NCBI RefSeq assembly: GCF_014534745.1
Contig: NZ_JACVVP010000008.1
Coordinates: forward strand, 152,853-216,852
Reading direction: 5' to 3'
Origin: Flammeovirga sp. EKP202
GTDB lineage: Bacteria; Bacteroidota; Bacteroidia; Cytophagales; Flammeovirgaceae
Length of the DNA stretch: 64,000 nt
Under the pieces are notes generated by a model, which saw only the letters and a program-made list of their open reading frames with translations, did not search any database and was not told the origin of the DNA. The translations under genes and the position numbers were made by a program. The first letter of the stretch is position 1. Every line of letters begins with the position of its first letter. Below, one piece after another: positions 26,953-35,978 of this stretch.

Positions 26953-27681
26953 TTATTTTTCTTTCTCTTTTTCAACTTCTTCAAACCCTACAAGAACTTC
27001 CTGCATTTCAAATCCAGTATATTCTTTAACCCCTTTGATAAGGTACATCAATGCTCCCATCATCACAATGGTAGAAGGAATAGCAATGACTACCCAACTC
27101 CATGCGGTCATTTGTCCAAGTTCTTTTGTAAACTCAACTGTATTGGAATCGCTTTTTACAATCACTTTTGCTAAAATATAGTTCAATGCAGATGATAAAA
27201 AGAAGGACCCCGCCAGCATGAAAGATGTATTTTTTAAACGTTTTTCGAAAAGCTCTCGAGTATTTCTAAATTTTAATTGGGTTTCAATTTTTTTGACATC
27301 CAAGAAGTTTTCATTGTAAAGTAATTTCTCCACCAAAGGGTACTTTGTAAAAGTAGAGATGAAAACGATCACACCGATAACACCTGGAATCATTGCCTCT
27401 TTAATTGCAATATAGTCAGCTGGTAAATGCAGCAATTTAATTCCTCCCGTTAGGGCCACATTGATTAAACCTAATACAGCTATGATACTAATATCTTTAC
27501 GAACAATAAAGTCATAAATACCATATACAAGAGGAAAAGCGATAGCAATAAGCACTGAGTATAAATCGCCCAAGTATTCAGGATCACTCAATTTGCTCAT
27601 CACAAATGAAGGAATAACGATATTGAGTAATAAACTTACTACAGGGGATTCCTTTTTCTTTTGTTTTTTTTCTAATTGCAT
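26953..27681 (-). CDS. multi-helix membrane protein, VC0807-like
   Basis: A 242-residue membrane protein with about five to six hydrophobic segments: SVLIAIAFPLVYGIYDFIV, SIIAVLGLINVALTGGIKLL, MIPGVIGVIVFIST, MLAGSFFLSSALNYILAKVIV and WVVIAIPSTIVMMGALMYLI. A charged N-terminal tail (KKQKKKE) and a Glu/Lys-rich C-terminus face the cytosol. The general layout (FPLVYGIYDFIVRKDIS followed by a loop with IKEAMIPGVIG) resembles VC0807-family proteins of unknown function; this match is tentative. It is immediately upstream of sua5 (two bases) and likely co-transcribed with it. Confidence 0.62.
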   Translation of the reverse strand: MQLEKKQKKKESPVVSLLLNIVIPSFVMSKLSDPEYLGDLYSVLIAIAFPLVYGIYDFIVRKDISIIAVLGLINVALTGGIKLLHLPADYIAIKEAMIPGVIGVIVFISTFTKYPLVEKLLYNENFLDVKKIETQLKFRNTRELFEKRLKNTSFMLAGSFFLSSALNYILAKVIVKSDSNTVEFTKELGQMTAWSWVVIAIPSTIVMMGALMYLIKGVKEYTGFEMQEVLVGFEEVEKEKEK

Positions 27682-27756
27682 TTTTTTGAGGTATGAAGTT
27701 TGTTCACTTCTTTATATTGTAATAAAATCTCACAAAGATACAGAATAAAAAAACCA

Positions 27757-29457
27757 TTGAAAATACGCATTGTGAATAGACGTCAAATTTTATTTTTTTT
27801 CATCCTATTTTTTAGTTCAATAGGTGTCCAAGCTCAATCACAATTCCCTCCATCTTTTGATTTGGCAGGAGATGAGCGTTTTCCAAGCATAACTTCAGAT
27901 GGGAAAGTGCTCCTTTTTGCACGAGAAAGCGAAGAAGGATTTACTTTTCATTTGTCCAATAAGATTGATGGTAAGTTTATGCCTCCAACTACTTTGATGC
28001 TTCCAAAAGATCTGCCTTATCCAACCGGTCCGATGATTAGTTATGATGGACGTTGGATTTACTTTTCAGCGAAAGGACAAACATCGGGTAGTGATATTTA
28101 TCGTATGAAGAGATGGGGACGCCGACTAGGAAAACCGGAGAAAATTGAAGGGAAAGTAAATACAAGCGGTTATGAAATGTATCCATCATTAACAAAAGAT
28201 GGAAAAGGACTTTATTTTTCTCGTTTGGATGATGTTTCTGATCCCATGGATTTGAAATATGCTATTTACTATTCTGAGTTGGACAGTGATGGAAAATGGG
28301 GAGAACCTGTTAAGTTACCGGAAGGAGTGAATTTGTATAGTGAGAAAGAGCCAAAAATCCTTCCTGATAGTAAAACTTTAATGTTCACTTCTAAGATTAG
28401 TGACGAGAGTTTTGATTATGATGTAATGATGGCTAGAAAAAATGAAGATGGTACTTGGTCAGATCCTGAACCAGTTTTATCCATCAATCAAAGTAAACTG
28501 AATCACCCTCCTTGTATTGATGGAGTGAGTCAGAAAGCTTATTTTTCTAAGGAAGGGAAGTTGATGGAAATTCCTTTGAATAAAGTAATAGAAACTACGA
28601 CAGAAGTGAAAAAGGAAGTTGCTTTAAGCAGAAATACAGATACTTCAACACAAAGTGATCAATCTGAGAAAAAAGAAACATCACCTGCAAAAAAGCCTTC
28701 TACTGTATCTTCTTTTTCTGACTTAGGTTTTGATATTAAAGATTATGTACCAGAACCTAAATACAAAGCAATTATCATAGGTATCAATACTTATAATGAT
28801 GGTAAAATTGCCAGTTTGGATAATCCTGAAAAAGATGCTTCATCCTTACAAGAAATTTTGACGACATATTACTCATTTGGGAAAGAGGATGTAAAACTAT
28901 TGCTTAGCCCTACAAGGGAAAACCTTATTGAAACATTTGATGCCATGATGGAGGAGTCTTCAGAGAATGATCATATCTTGATTTTTTATGCAGGACATGG
29001 ACATTGGGATCAAAGACGTAAGGCAGGGTATTGGTTGCCTTCAGATGCAAAAGCAAAAAGTACTGCCAACTGGGTGAGAAATTCTACCATAAAAGAATAT
29101 GTAGCCTCTTTTAAAGCAAAGCACGTGTTGTTAATTTCTGATGCTTGTTTTTCTGGCTCTATTTTCAAAACAAGAGCGGCTTTTGATGGAGCAGATAAAT
29201 CAATCAAAGCTTTAGAGGACCTGCCGTCTAGAAAAGCGATGACATCGGGTACACTAAAGGAAGTGCCTGATGAAAGTGTATTTGTGAAATATTTACAGAA
29301 ACGTTTGGTCAGCAATCAAGAAAAATTTATCAGTGCAAGATCATTATTTGATAGCTTTAGAGTTGCAGTAATGAACAACAGTGAAAATGTGCCTCAGTTT
29401 GGTGTAATCAATCAAACGGGCGATGAAGGAGGTGGATTTATCTTTATCAGAAAATAA
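27757..29457 (+). CDS. PD40 beta-propeller / caspase-family (C14) protein
   Basis: A protein of about 566 residues from TTG 27757, giving a basic N-terminus (KIRIVNRRQ) and a signal peptide ending VQAQ; GTG 27772 is an alternative, and the frame extends further to 27700 without good support. Residues 30-290 contain WD40-like PD40 repeats (RFPSITSDGKVLLFAR, MISYDGRWIYFSAKG, YPSLTKDGKGLYFSR, PKILPDSKTLMFTS). After a Ser/Lys linker the last 200 residues are a caspase-fold peptidase: KYKAIIIGINTYND, catalytic His in FYAGHGHWD and catalytic Cys in LISDACFSGS. Export signal and propeller suggest a periplasmic or surface peptidase. Substrate unknown. Confidence 0.82.
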   Translation: MKIRIVNRRQILFFFILFFSSIGVQAQSQFPPSFDLAGDERFPSITSDGKVLLFARESEEGFTFHLSNKIDGKFMPPTTLMLPKDLPYPTGPMISYDGRWIYFSAKGQTSGSDIYRMKRWGRRLGKPEKIEGKVNTSGYEMYPSLTKDGKGLYFSRLDDVSDPMDLKYAIYYSELDSDGKWGEPVKLPEGVNLYSEKEPKILPDSKTLMFTSKISDESFDYDVMMARKNEDGTWSDPEPVLSINQSKLNHPPCIDGVSQKAYFSKEGKLMEIPLNKVIETTTEVKKEVALSRNTDTSTQSDQSEKKETSPAKKPSTVSSFSDLGFDIKDYVPEPKYKAIIIGINTYNDGKIASLDNPEKDASSLQEILTTYYSFGKEDVKLLLSPTRENLIETFDAMMEESSENDHILIFYAGHGHWDQRRKAGYWLPSDAKAKSTANWVRNSTIKEYVASFKAKHVLLISDACFSGSIFKTRAAFDGADKSIKALEDLPSRKAMTSGTLKEVPDESVFVKYLQKRLVSNQEKFISARSLFDSFRVAVMNNSENVPQFGVINQTGDEGGGFIFIRK

Positions 29458-29540
29458 TCAAGTGCCATAGAAGTAACATACCATTGTTGATTTTTATAAA
29501 ACATCACTTTGAGCATAAATTCTTGAGCAAAGAAAACTAA

Positions 29541-29597
29541 AAAAGAACCGATCTGAATGAAAATTTAAATTCATTTAGTATCGGTTCTTTTTTTTTA
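29541..29597 (+). terminator. terminator after the PD40-caspase gene
   Basis: AAGAACCGAT (29543-29552) pairs with ATCGGTTCTT at 29580-29589; an inner AATGAA/TTCATT pair helps. A long T run follows. Confidence 0.85.
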
Positions 29598-29651
29598 TTA
29601 CATTTAAAAATGAATAATCACTCTTTTAATACACTAATTAAAACTTAACTT

Positions 29652-30044
29652 ATGACTGATTCTCAACAAAATTTTATTGAAGGCGTTTGGTTAACTGGCC
29701 TTAAAGATGCACATGTTGCTATTGAAGTAGATGACAACGGAAAAGCACAAGGTAGAATTGTTTGGATGGAAAGAGATAAGGAAGAAGATGGAGGTCCAAG
29801 AATTGATAAGCTAAACCCAGATTCTTCTTTGAGAGAACGATTATTGGAAGATATGTATATCTTAATTGATTTTGAATACAAAGGCAATGGAACCTGGGAA
29901 AATGGGTCAGTTTATGACCCTGATTCAGGAAAAACGTATAGTGGAAGTATTCAGAGTACTGGGCCAAACGTATTAAAAATGAGAGGTTATGTTGGTATCA
30001 AACTTTTTGGTAGAACAGAACTTTGGACAAGAGTCAACGATTAA
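29652..30044 (+). CDS. DUF2147 family protein
   Basis: A 130-residue beta-rich protein with the DUF2147 layout: a start like IEGVWLTGLKDAHVAIEV, the middle QGRIVWMERD, and the strong C-terminal signature GSVYDPDSGKTYSG, KMRGYVGIKLFGRTELWTRV represented by RGYVGIKLFGRTELW. Most relatives have a signal peptide; this one does not, so it would be cytosolic unless the start is misjudged. Function unknown. It is a single gene with an acyl-CoA-binding protein gene following on the same strand 126 bases later. Confidence 0.85.
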   Translation: MTDSQQNFIEGVWLTGLKDAHVAIEVDDNGKAQGRIVWMERDKEEDGGPRIDKLNPDSSLRERLLEDMYILIDFEYKGNGTWENGSVYDPDSGKTYSGSIQSTGPNVLKMRGYVGIKLFGRTELWTRVND

Positions 30045-30170
30045 TTTTTTTATATAAACCGATGAAGTGAAGAAATCAGGAGCATTCTTCAGATTTATTT
30101 TGTTTTAATAATAGATCTATTGATCTGCTAATATTTTCATTTTATCAACATAAACAACACTTTATACACT

Positions 30171-30422
30171 ATGGCATCAGATGCTTTTAAAGACGCGCAA
30201 GTAAGAGTCAATCAATTATCAGAAAGACCATCAAATGATGATCTATTGAAGTTGTATGCTTTTTTTAAGCAGGCAACAGAAGGAGATGTGAATACAGAAA
30301 GACCTGGAGGTTTCGATTTTAAAGGAAATGCGAAATGGGATGCATGGAAAAAAATTGAAGGGACTTCAGCAGAGGACGCTGAATCGAAATACATCACATT
30401 GGTTAATCAATTGGAAGGTTAA
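30171..30422 (+). CDS. acyl-CoA-binding protein
   Basis: An 83-residue four-helix acyl-CoA-binding protein. Conserved features include the LYAFFKQATEGD segment (ligand-binding Tyr and Lys), the RPGGFDFKGNAKWDAWKKI region represented by GNAKWDAWKKIEG, and the final YITLVNQLE helix. Bacterial members carry and buffer long-chain acyl-CoA esters in the cytosol. Length and motif order match the family (about 85-90). A strong terminator follows shortly after the stop. Confidence 0.93.
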   Translation: MASDAFKDAQVRVNQLSERPSNDDLLKLYAFFKQATEGDVNTERPGGFDFKGNAKWDAWKKIEGTSAEDAESKYITLVNQLEG

Positions 30423-30454
30423 GCGCTTAGTGCTTAACTAAAAATAAGTGAAAA

Positions 30455-30486
30455 AAAAAGTGAAGCCTTAAAACTTCACTTTTTTG
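30455..30486. terminator. bidirectional terminator ACBP / LysM gene
   Basis: AAAAAGTGAAG and CTTCACTTTTT (30474-30484) pair perfectly around CCTTAAAA, with T runs on either strand, between convergent genes. Confidence 0.88.
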
Positions 30487-30516
30487 TCTTAGTACTTGTC
30501 AAAGAAAAATCAACAA

Positions 30517-33045
30517 TTAAGCAATCATACCGCTACCTTTTGAAGGACTTTTGGCAAAGCTTAATCCAGATTTCATCATGCTATTTCCACGGTCAGCAAC
30601 TCTTTTATCTGCTGGACCTTCTTTATTTACTATTTCTTGAATGACCTCTCTTTCATCAATCAAAGCCAATTGTTCATAAGAAGCATAACCTCTTTTTCGT
30701 GCTATTGAATTGATGGCGTCAGAGAACATTTGTCCAGTTTTTACAATCCATTTATTCACCGTCATGTCAATAGCAAAACCCAATCCCATTGCAGAATTGA
30801 TAAAATCGGTCAATGGCACTGTACTTGATCTAAAGCCACTCGTTTGAATATTGAGCTTGATACCTAAAGCAGGTTTAGCGTAGGCTTTGACTGATTGCTC
30901 AATTTGTGCTTTGATCAAATCAGGGTGGAAAGCCGCTCTGATAAACGGTCCATAAAGTTGATGGTCACCACGAAGTGCTTTTTCAGCCTCAATTCCTTTT
31001 AGAGTACCACGGTTAGGGAATTGAATAATTAATTCTCCTTGATGAATATCGTTGTTTCTGGTAGTATAAGTTACATCAATTCCTGCTGCTTGGAAAATGG
31101 ATTTAAAAAGTGCAGGCTGACTTACTTTCATTCGGGCAATGACAGGGGCTAAACCTCTTCCTCCTCCAGCAAATTGAATAAAACCATAAGAGAAAAAGGC
31201 TTTATCATAACTGTTGATTGCGTCAAAGTTACCTTCATGACTTGAAACGACTTGCATGGCTTGTGCTAAAGTCGTAGAAAGACCCACATCTGTATAAACT
31301 TTTAAAGGTACATTTGAAGGTAACGATTTACCAACATAACCTACTCCATCATAATACTGATTATAACCACTTCTTACAAAATTGGTAAATTCAGCTACTT
31401 CTGTTTTTCCTGTAATCGGATGAGGGAATTGTAATCTGAATTTCGTAAACTCTCTTAAGAATTTAAACGTAATATCGTTCGGTTGAATTTCACCATATTT
31501 AAATACATTGGTCCCCATCATTTGAGCCCTTGTTGGAGATTCTACCCACCAATTCAATCGATATTTATTTTGCAGATTTTTGATAGCTGCAAGCGTTTTT
31601 GGAATACCATTGCCAGGTACTACACCTTCAGACCTTTGAGCAATAGCATGAGCATTTTCGTTATGAATACTTGACAAACTGCCTAATTGTACCAAACGTT
31701 GCTGAATTTTCTGAACATCGTCTGGTGACATTCTATAGTTGCTACCAATAGGTCCTCTTAATCCACTTGTGAACACTCCTTTTCCGTCCACTTTATTCAG
31801 TTGATAAATACTTCGTCCTTGTTGGTTTTTGATATTATTTGAACCTTGAGAAGGTGCTTGAGTTGTAGAAGATGGAATCATCAATTGCTGCCCAACATAA
31901 ATTCTACCTTGAGGTAGTTTATTTGCCGCTACTAAAGCTTGAGGAGTAATATTAAACTTCTTCGCAATTTTAGAGATGTAATCACCGGATTGAACAGTAT
32001 ATACCCTAAGGTTGTTGGTAGGGGCAGGGGGAGTCGGTGTAGGATGAACCGGCGGTGGAGGTGTTATTGGATTAACAGGCTTGGCAGTAGATTTTGCAGG
32101 TATCTTTAAGGGTTGGCCAATGTAAATTGTAGCATCAATGGCCATATTATTTGCCGCTAAAATCTCAGCAGGGCTACACCCATATTTTCGTCCAATAGCA
32201 TATAATGATTCACCTCTTTGAACGGTATGTGTTTTACTACTTTCATTTGGAGAAGGAGTTGTTACCTCAGGAGCTACTTTCGGAACACCTTTGACTTTTA
32301 ATTCTTGTCCAATATAAATAGGGGTACTCCCGTCTAGTCCATTTAAAGCCAATATTTGCTGAGGACTTAGGCCTACTTTTCTAGAAATCTGATATAACGT
32401 ATCACCTTGTTGTACTGTGTATACAATTTTATCTTGTGTAGTTGGAGTGCTTTTTACAGTAGTGGTTGATGTAATAGGTGTAGTTTTCGGGGCAGCACTA
32501 GGTATTTTTAGTGTTTGCCCAATATAAATAGGAGCATTATTTCCTAATCCGTTTTCTTCTAAAATAGCTTGAGGTGTTGTACTGTATTTTCTTGAAATAG
32601 CGTACAACGATTCTCCGGCTGAAACCGTATGCGTTTTTTGATCAGGTTGACTGCTTGGAGTAGATGTCGTCGGGGTAGGAGTAATAGTGCTACTACTCGT
32701 ATTAGAACTATCTTTTGATGGAATCTTTAATACCTGTCCAATATATAAACCATCTGAAGGACTCAATCCGTTGAGCGCCAAAATTTCAGAAGGAGTTACG
32801 CCGTATTTTCTTCCAATGGCATACAATGAATCTCCTTTTGCTACAGTATAGGTACTTGTATTCGTTGTACTCGAATTGGAAGGAGGGGGTGTGTTACTAT
32901 TCGATTTGGCCACAATGATTTCTTGACCAATTTGTAAAGGAGGTGCACTTGACCATCCATTTAAAGCTAATATTTCTTGGGTTGATATATTATTCTTTCT
33001 TGAAATACCATATAAAGTATCTCCTGCAACTACAGTATATTTCAT
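30517..33045 (-). CDS. six-LysM protein with C-terminal lysozyme-like region
   Basis: An 842-residue protein from the ATG at 33045 (MKYTVVAGDTLYGISRKN). Six LysM repeats fill the first 400 residues, each of the type YTVxxGDSLYAIGRKY...ILALNGL...YIGQxLKIP, separated by Ser/Thr/Pro linkers. Residues 440-560 resemble a peptidoglycan-binding/helical spacer. The C-terminal third has MQVVSSHEGNFDAINSYDKAFFSYGFIQF, represented by SSHEGNFDAIN and YGFIQFAGGG, a lysozyme-like catalytic-Glu pattern. There is no signal peptide with this start or the GTG at 33093, so export would need holin-like, vesicle or dedicated secretion. It cleaves or binds peptidoglycan; the enzyme class is not certain. Confidence 0.75.
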   Translation of the reverse strand: MKYTVVAGDTLYGISRKNNISTQEILALNGWSSAPPLQIGQEIIVAKSNSNTPPPSNSSTTNTSTYTVAKGDSLYAIGRKYGVTPSEILALNGLSPSDGLYIGQVLKIPSKDSSNTSSSTITPTPTTSTPSSQPDQKTHTVSAGESLYAISRKYSTTPQAILEENGLGNNAPIYIGQTLKIPSAAPKTTPITSTTTVKSTPTTQDKIVYTVQQGDTLYQISRKVGLSPQQILALNGLDGSTPIYIGQELKVKGVPKVAPEVTTPSPNESSKTHTVQRGESLYAIGRKYGCSPAEILAANNMAIDATIYIGQPLKIPAKSTAKPVNPITPPPPVHPTPTPPAPTNNLRVYTVQSGDYISKIAKKFNITPQALVAANKLPQGRIYVGQQLMIPSSTTQAPSQGSNNIKNQQGRSIYQLNKVDGKGVFTSGLRGPIGSNYRMSPDDVQKIQQRLVQLGSLSSIHNENAHAIAQRSEGVVPGNGIPKTLAAIKNLQNKYRLNWWVESPTRAQMMGTNVFKYGEIQPNDITFKFLREFTKFRLQFPHPITGKTEVAEFTNFVRSGYNQYYDGVGYVGKSLPSNVPLKVYTDVGLSTTLAQAMQVVSSHEGNFDAINSYDKAFFSYGFIQFAGGGRGLAPVIARMKVSQPALFKSIFQAAGIDVTYTTRNNDIHQGELIIQFPNRGTLKGIEAEKALRGDHQLYGPFIRAAFHPDLIKAQIEQSVKAYAKPALGIKLNIQTSGFRSSTVPLTDFINSAMGLGFAIDMTVNKWIVKTGQMFSDAINSIARKRGYASYEQLALIDEREVIQEIVNKEGPADKRVADRGNSMMKSGLSFAKSPSKGSGMIA

Positions 33046-33251
33046 AAAAACAATATGTTTTGGCGTATTTTTTTGCTTTGCTTGATAAGGCACATTGATA
33101 CGATAAGATGTAATGTAATGTTTTAGAAATCTTATACTTAAGGTTTTTTGTTGAATTTAAGCCTATCATCAAGACATTAAAAACTATGTTTCCAAAATGC
33201 CCTGATTAAAAAACTTACATAAGTATTATTCTTCCATTAAAAATTCATACA

Positions 33252-33263
33252 TTGTTTAAACAA
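33252..33263. repeat. palindrome TTGTTTAAACAA in the LysM/NlpC control region
   Basis: A perfect 12-base palindrome 84 bases before the NlpC gene and 207 bases before the LysM gene. The same 12 bases recur at 62381-62392, before the fasciclin gene, and at 450-461 inside the MmcQ gene. Confidence 0.4.
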
Positions 33264-33346
33264 ACACTTATAATATCCATTTTTTACTCAATTTAATCAA
33301 CATAATTTTGATTCGGTAGAAAATGGAACAGTTTAATACGGTAATT

Positions 33347-34318
33347 ATGAAATACATTTTCATTTTTTATTTTTTATTAGGTTTCGTTTTAACTTCTCAC
33401 GCCCAAAGCGACAAAAAACTCCAAAAACTTTTAAACAAAGGGAAGTATGATAAAGTGATGACGCAGGGGATGAAAGCGCATCAAAAACAGTATAATGAAG
33501 CCTATCCATCTAAATATATGAGTTGGGCATGCTGGTTTAAGGCTCAAGCTTTTCCAAAATTTTCTGACACCCAATGGAAATATCTAAAACGATCAGTGGA
33601 ACATTATGTGAGGTATGAGAAACTAAAATCTTCCTCTGATAAACCGTTAGCTACTTTAGAAAGTAAACTCACCTTATTTCTAACAGAATTCGGTAAAAAA
33701 GCATTAGAGGAGCAGAATGATGAGCGTTTGGAAGAGATCAATCAGCTCAGTGAAAATGTTTTTGTTTTGGAGATTGATGAAACTGCCACTGCGGTAAAAA
33801 TAGTATCAGTGAAAGAGGATAAAGAATTATTTTCACCATTCTCGTTTACTTACAAAGAAGGTAGTTATGAGACTTTTTTTAAGGCCGAGAATATTAATAT
33901 ACCTCCTTACTTAATAGCAAAAAAAGCGGATGATTATATAGGAGTGCCTTATAAATATGCAAAGGAAAACCCATATGATGGATTTGATTGCTCAGGATTT
34001 GTCTTATATGTTTATAAGCAATTTGGAGTTGAGTTTCCACACAATACAAAGAGAATAGCAATGCTGGGTAAAACAATCACTTTAGAGAACGTACAGGAAG
34101 GTGATATTGTGTGTTTCGGCTCAAATGATTCTAATGATTATGCTTCTATATCTCATTTAGGAATGATTTATAAAATTGAGAAGGATCAAGTGAAAATGAT
34201 ACATTGTGGTACGAGTACGGGTGTTATTGTAGCTCCTTTAACAGATGGGTATTGGGAATCGAGACCTTATTTTATCAAAAGACTTTTAACTTTAGAGCAA
34301 GAGCGATTATTGAAATAA
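33347..34318 (+). CDS. NlpC/P60 family cell-wall peptidase
   Basis: A 323-residue exported protein from ATG 33347 (MKYIFIFYFLLGFVLTSHAQ, a signal peptide). An earlier ATG at 33323 would add a short hydrophilic tail. The middle is a helical region with charged repeats (about 30-190). The NlpC/P60 domain is at the C-terminus: catalytic Cys in YDGFDCSGFVLYVYKQFG (about 214), first His in SHLGMIY (about 271) and second in MIHCGTSTGV (about 286). These enzymes cut the D-Glu to meso-DAP bond of peptidoglycan stem peptides. It is divergent from the LysM/lysozyme-like gene, suggesting a joint cell-wall role. Confidence 0.9.
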   Translation: MKYIFIFYFLLGFVLTSHAQSDKKLQKLLNKGKYDKVMTQGMKAHQKQYNEAYPSKYMSWACWFKAQAFPKFSDTQWKYLKRSVEHYVRYEKLKSSSDKPLATLESKLTLFLTEFGKKALEEQNDERLEEINQLSENVFVLEIDETATAVKIVSVKEDKELFSPFSFTYKEGSYETFFKAENINIPPYLIAKKADDYIGVPYKYAKENPYDGFDCSGFVLYVYKQFGVEFPHNTKRIAMLGKTITLENVQEGDIVCFGSNDSNDYASISHLGMIYKIEKDQVKMIHCGTSTGVIVAPLTDGYWESRPYFIKRLLTLEQERLLK

Positions 34319-34322
34319 AAAC

Positions 34323-34352
34323 AAAAGCCCACCATTTAATGATGAGCTTTTA
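34323..34352 (+). terminator. imperfect terminator after NlpC gene
   Basis: AAAAGCCCACCAT and ATGATGAGCTTTT pair with two mismatches around TTA. The 3' arm ends in TTTT. Confidence 0.55.
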
Positions 34353-35118
34353 ATAAAATTACTGTGTGTTTTCTTTTGAGGACTAACCCTCATTCAAAGT
34401 GCTTACGAAAATAATATCATAAGATCTAACCAATCAATAATTAAAGTATTATCAAGTAACGAAAAAATAAGAGTATTAAATTTTTATTTGTAATACTAAT
34501 ACAAATTAATTGATTAATAGGTCGTAAAATCTTCTTTTAGGCAATGGAGAAGGTGTGTTTTACACCCTCCCATTGCAAGCAGTAAAAGTGATAGTATACA
34601 ATAATAAGATAATAGTAAAATTGGGGTAAAAAATGAGTCACCATTAGACATCTGTCTATCCGATGTAAATTTCTTGTATATGGGTTGGGATTTATAAAAT
34701 CAGTTATTCTAGGTGCTAATCAGTGTGAAATCTCTAGTGATAATAACTGTTAATTGATGTGTTGTGGTTTAATGAACGGAGTGGTTTGAAAAAGGTTGTA
34801 AATATTTTCAAATTTATGTTTTTCGATAGCCTTAACCATGTCTAAAAGCGTTTTTTGGAGGTCAATTTACCCTATTTTCGTATGATTATTTCAAGATAAA
34901 TATTTGAATATTCCAATAATTTGTACTTTTTACATGAGTTGTATAAATTTTTAAAGAAAATGGATTTTTTTGAAAACTATGTGTTGAAACACTAATAATG
35001 AAAAATTATTCGAGTTGTATTTAATATGAATTATCAATGAAAACGAATTAAGCTAGGAATCAAAAAAAGAATTTATTGTTATCTTTAATTATATCTTTCA
35101 AGATCAAACTATACAAAA
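34353..35118. other. long non-coding stretch with several hairpins
   Basis: No convincing gene is present in these 766 bases. Predicted hairpins are TGAGG/CCTCA at 34377-34392, GCAATGG/CCATTGC plus GGTGT/ACACC at 34541-34575, TAGAC/GTCTA at 34645-34658, and CAGTTATT/AATAACTG at 34701-34749. None is followed by a T run of terminator length. The stretch may hold a small RNA or be decayed sequence. Confidence 0.4.
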
Positions 35119-35976
35119 ATGAAACAACTACTAAAAACAGCTTTACTATTTTTATTATTGAGCCCTGTATATGGTCAAAAAAGCGTTGATATTCCTCAAA
35201 CGAAGGTTGTCGAGGTTTTTATGGATAAATTACCTTCAAAGCTAGAAGCGTTTAATTTAAAAGATCTTCGATCATCAGGTGATGCCTTTAATGTTAGAAT
35301 TTGGCAACAACATAGCATTTTTACTCTTAATGATGCTCAAACATCATCTTCTGAATACAAATTACATACGACTAGTCATAGCCCTGTATATACTACGACG
35401 GCTTTTTCAAATGAATTAACTGCAGATCTCATAGCCTTTTTTAAATCTTCAGAGGTGATGCAATTACAAAATGATAATACTAGAGGAATCGATGGAAGCT
35501 TTGTTTACATTGAAATCGCTACAAAAGAAAAATACAAAGTAGTGAGCTATTGGTCTCCAAAAGCATCAAGAAATAAGGACTGTAAATCAGTGGTAGCCCT
35601 ATTAGATAATTTATATTCTAAGGTTAATTATGATGATCTAGTGCATACTTTTTTAAATTCACTGGAGCCAGGGGGGTACACATGGGGAATGTCAACTCTT
35701 CGAATCGATCGTTTTTTAGGTGATGATATCGAAAAAACAGACTTTTACAATAAAGTAGAAGGAGATATCAAAGAACAGTTGAGTGTTAGTAGTACAACAA
35801 ACAGATGGGAATACCCACTAGTGATGATCAATGGAGAGCTGTCTAAAATAGCAGATTTAAATCAGTATTCTCTCGAAGAGGTGAAGAAGTTTGATATTAT
35901 GAAATCGAATGCAGGTTTACAGGCTATTTATGGCACATCTGCAAAACACGGAGTTGTGATTTTAGACACGATATAA
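35119..35976 (+). CDS. secreted protein with TonB-plug-like C-terminus
   Basis: A 285-residue protein with a signal peptide (LLKTALLFLLLSPVYGQ). The body is mixed alpha/beta and unassigned: FVYIEIATKEKYKVVSYWSP in the middle suggests a small domain found in Bacteroidota secreted proteins. The C-terminus, EEVKKFDIMKSNAGLQAIYGTSAKHGVVIL represented by LQAIYGTSAKHGVVILDT, matches the ATAIYGxxxxxGVIxIxT motif that ends the plug domain of TonB-dependent receptors. No barrel follows. The next gene starts two bases after the stop, so the pair is co-transcribed. Function unknown. Confidence 0.65.
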   Translation: MKQLLKTALLFLLLSPVYGQKSVDIPQTKVVEVFMDKLPSKLEAFNLKDLRSSGDAFNVRIWQQHSIFTLNDAQTSSSEYKLHTTSHSPVYTTTAFSNELTADLIAFFKSSEVMQLQNDNTRGIDGSFVYIEIATKEKYKVVSYWSPKASRNKDCKSVVALLDNLYSKVNYDDLVHTFLNSLEPGGYTWGMSTLRIDRFLGDDIEKTDFYNKVEGDIKEQLSVSSTTNRWEYPLVMINGELSKIADLNQYSLEEVKKFDIMKSNAGLQAIYGTSAKHGVVILDTI

Positions 35977-35978
35977 AG

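Noticed and set aside
27700..27756. Longer N-terminus of the PD40-caspase protein
   Set aside because: It would place about 19 polar residues before the signal peptide; the TTG at 27757 or GTG at 27772 is more natural.
33046..33093. N-terminal extension of the LysM protein from GTG at 33093
   Set aside because: The extra 16 residues are basic, lack signal-peptide character and precede the natural LysM start; ATG 33045 is more likely.
34712..34720. GGTGCTAAT, a sequence found in SAM riboswitches
   Set aside because: None of the other conserved parts is nearby; treated as chance.
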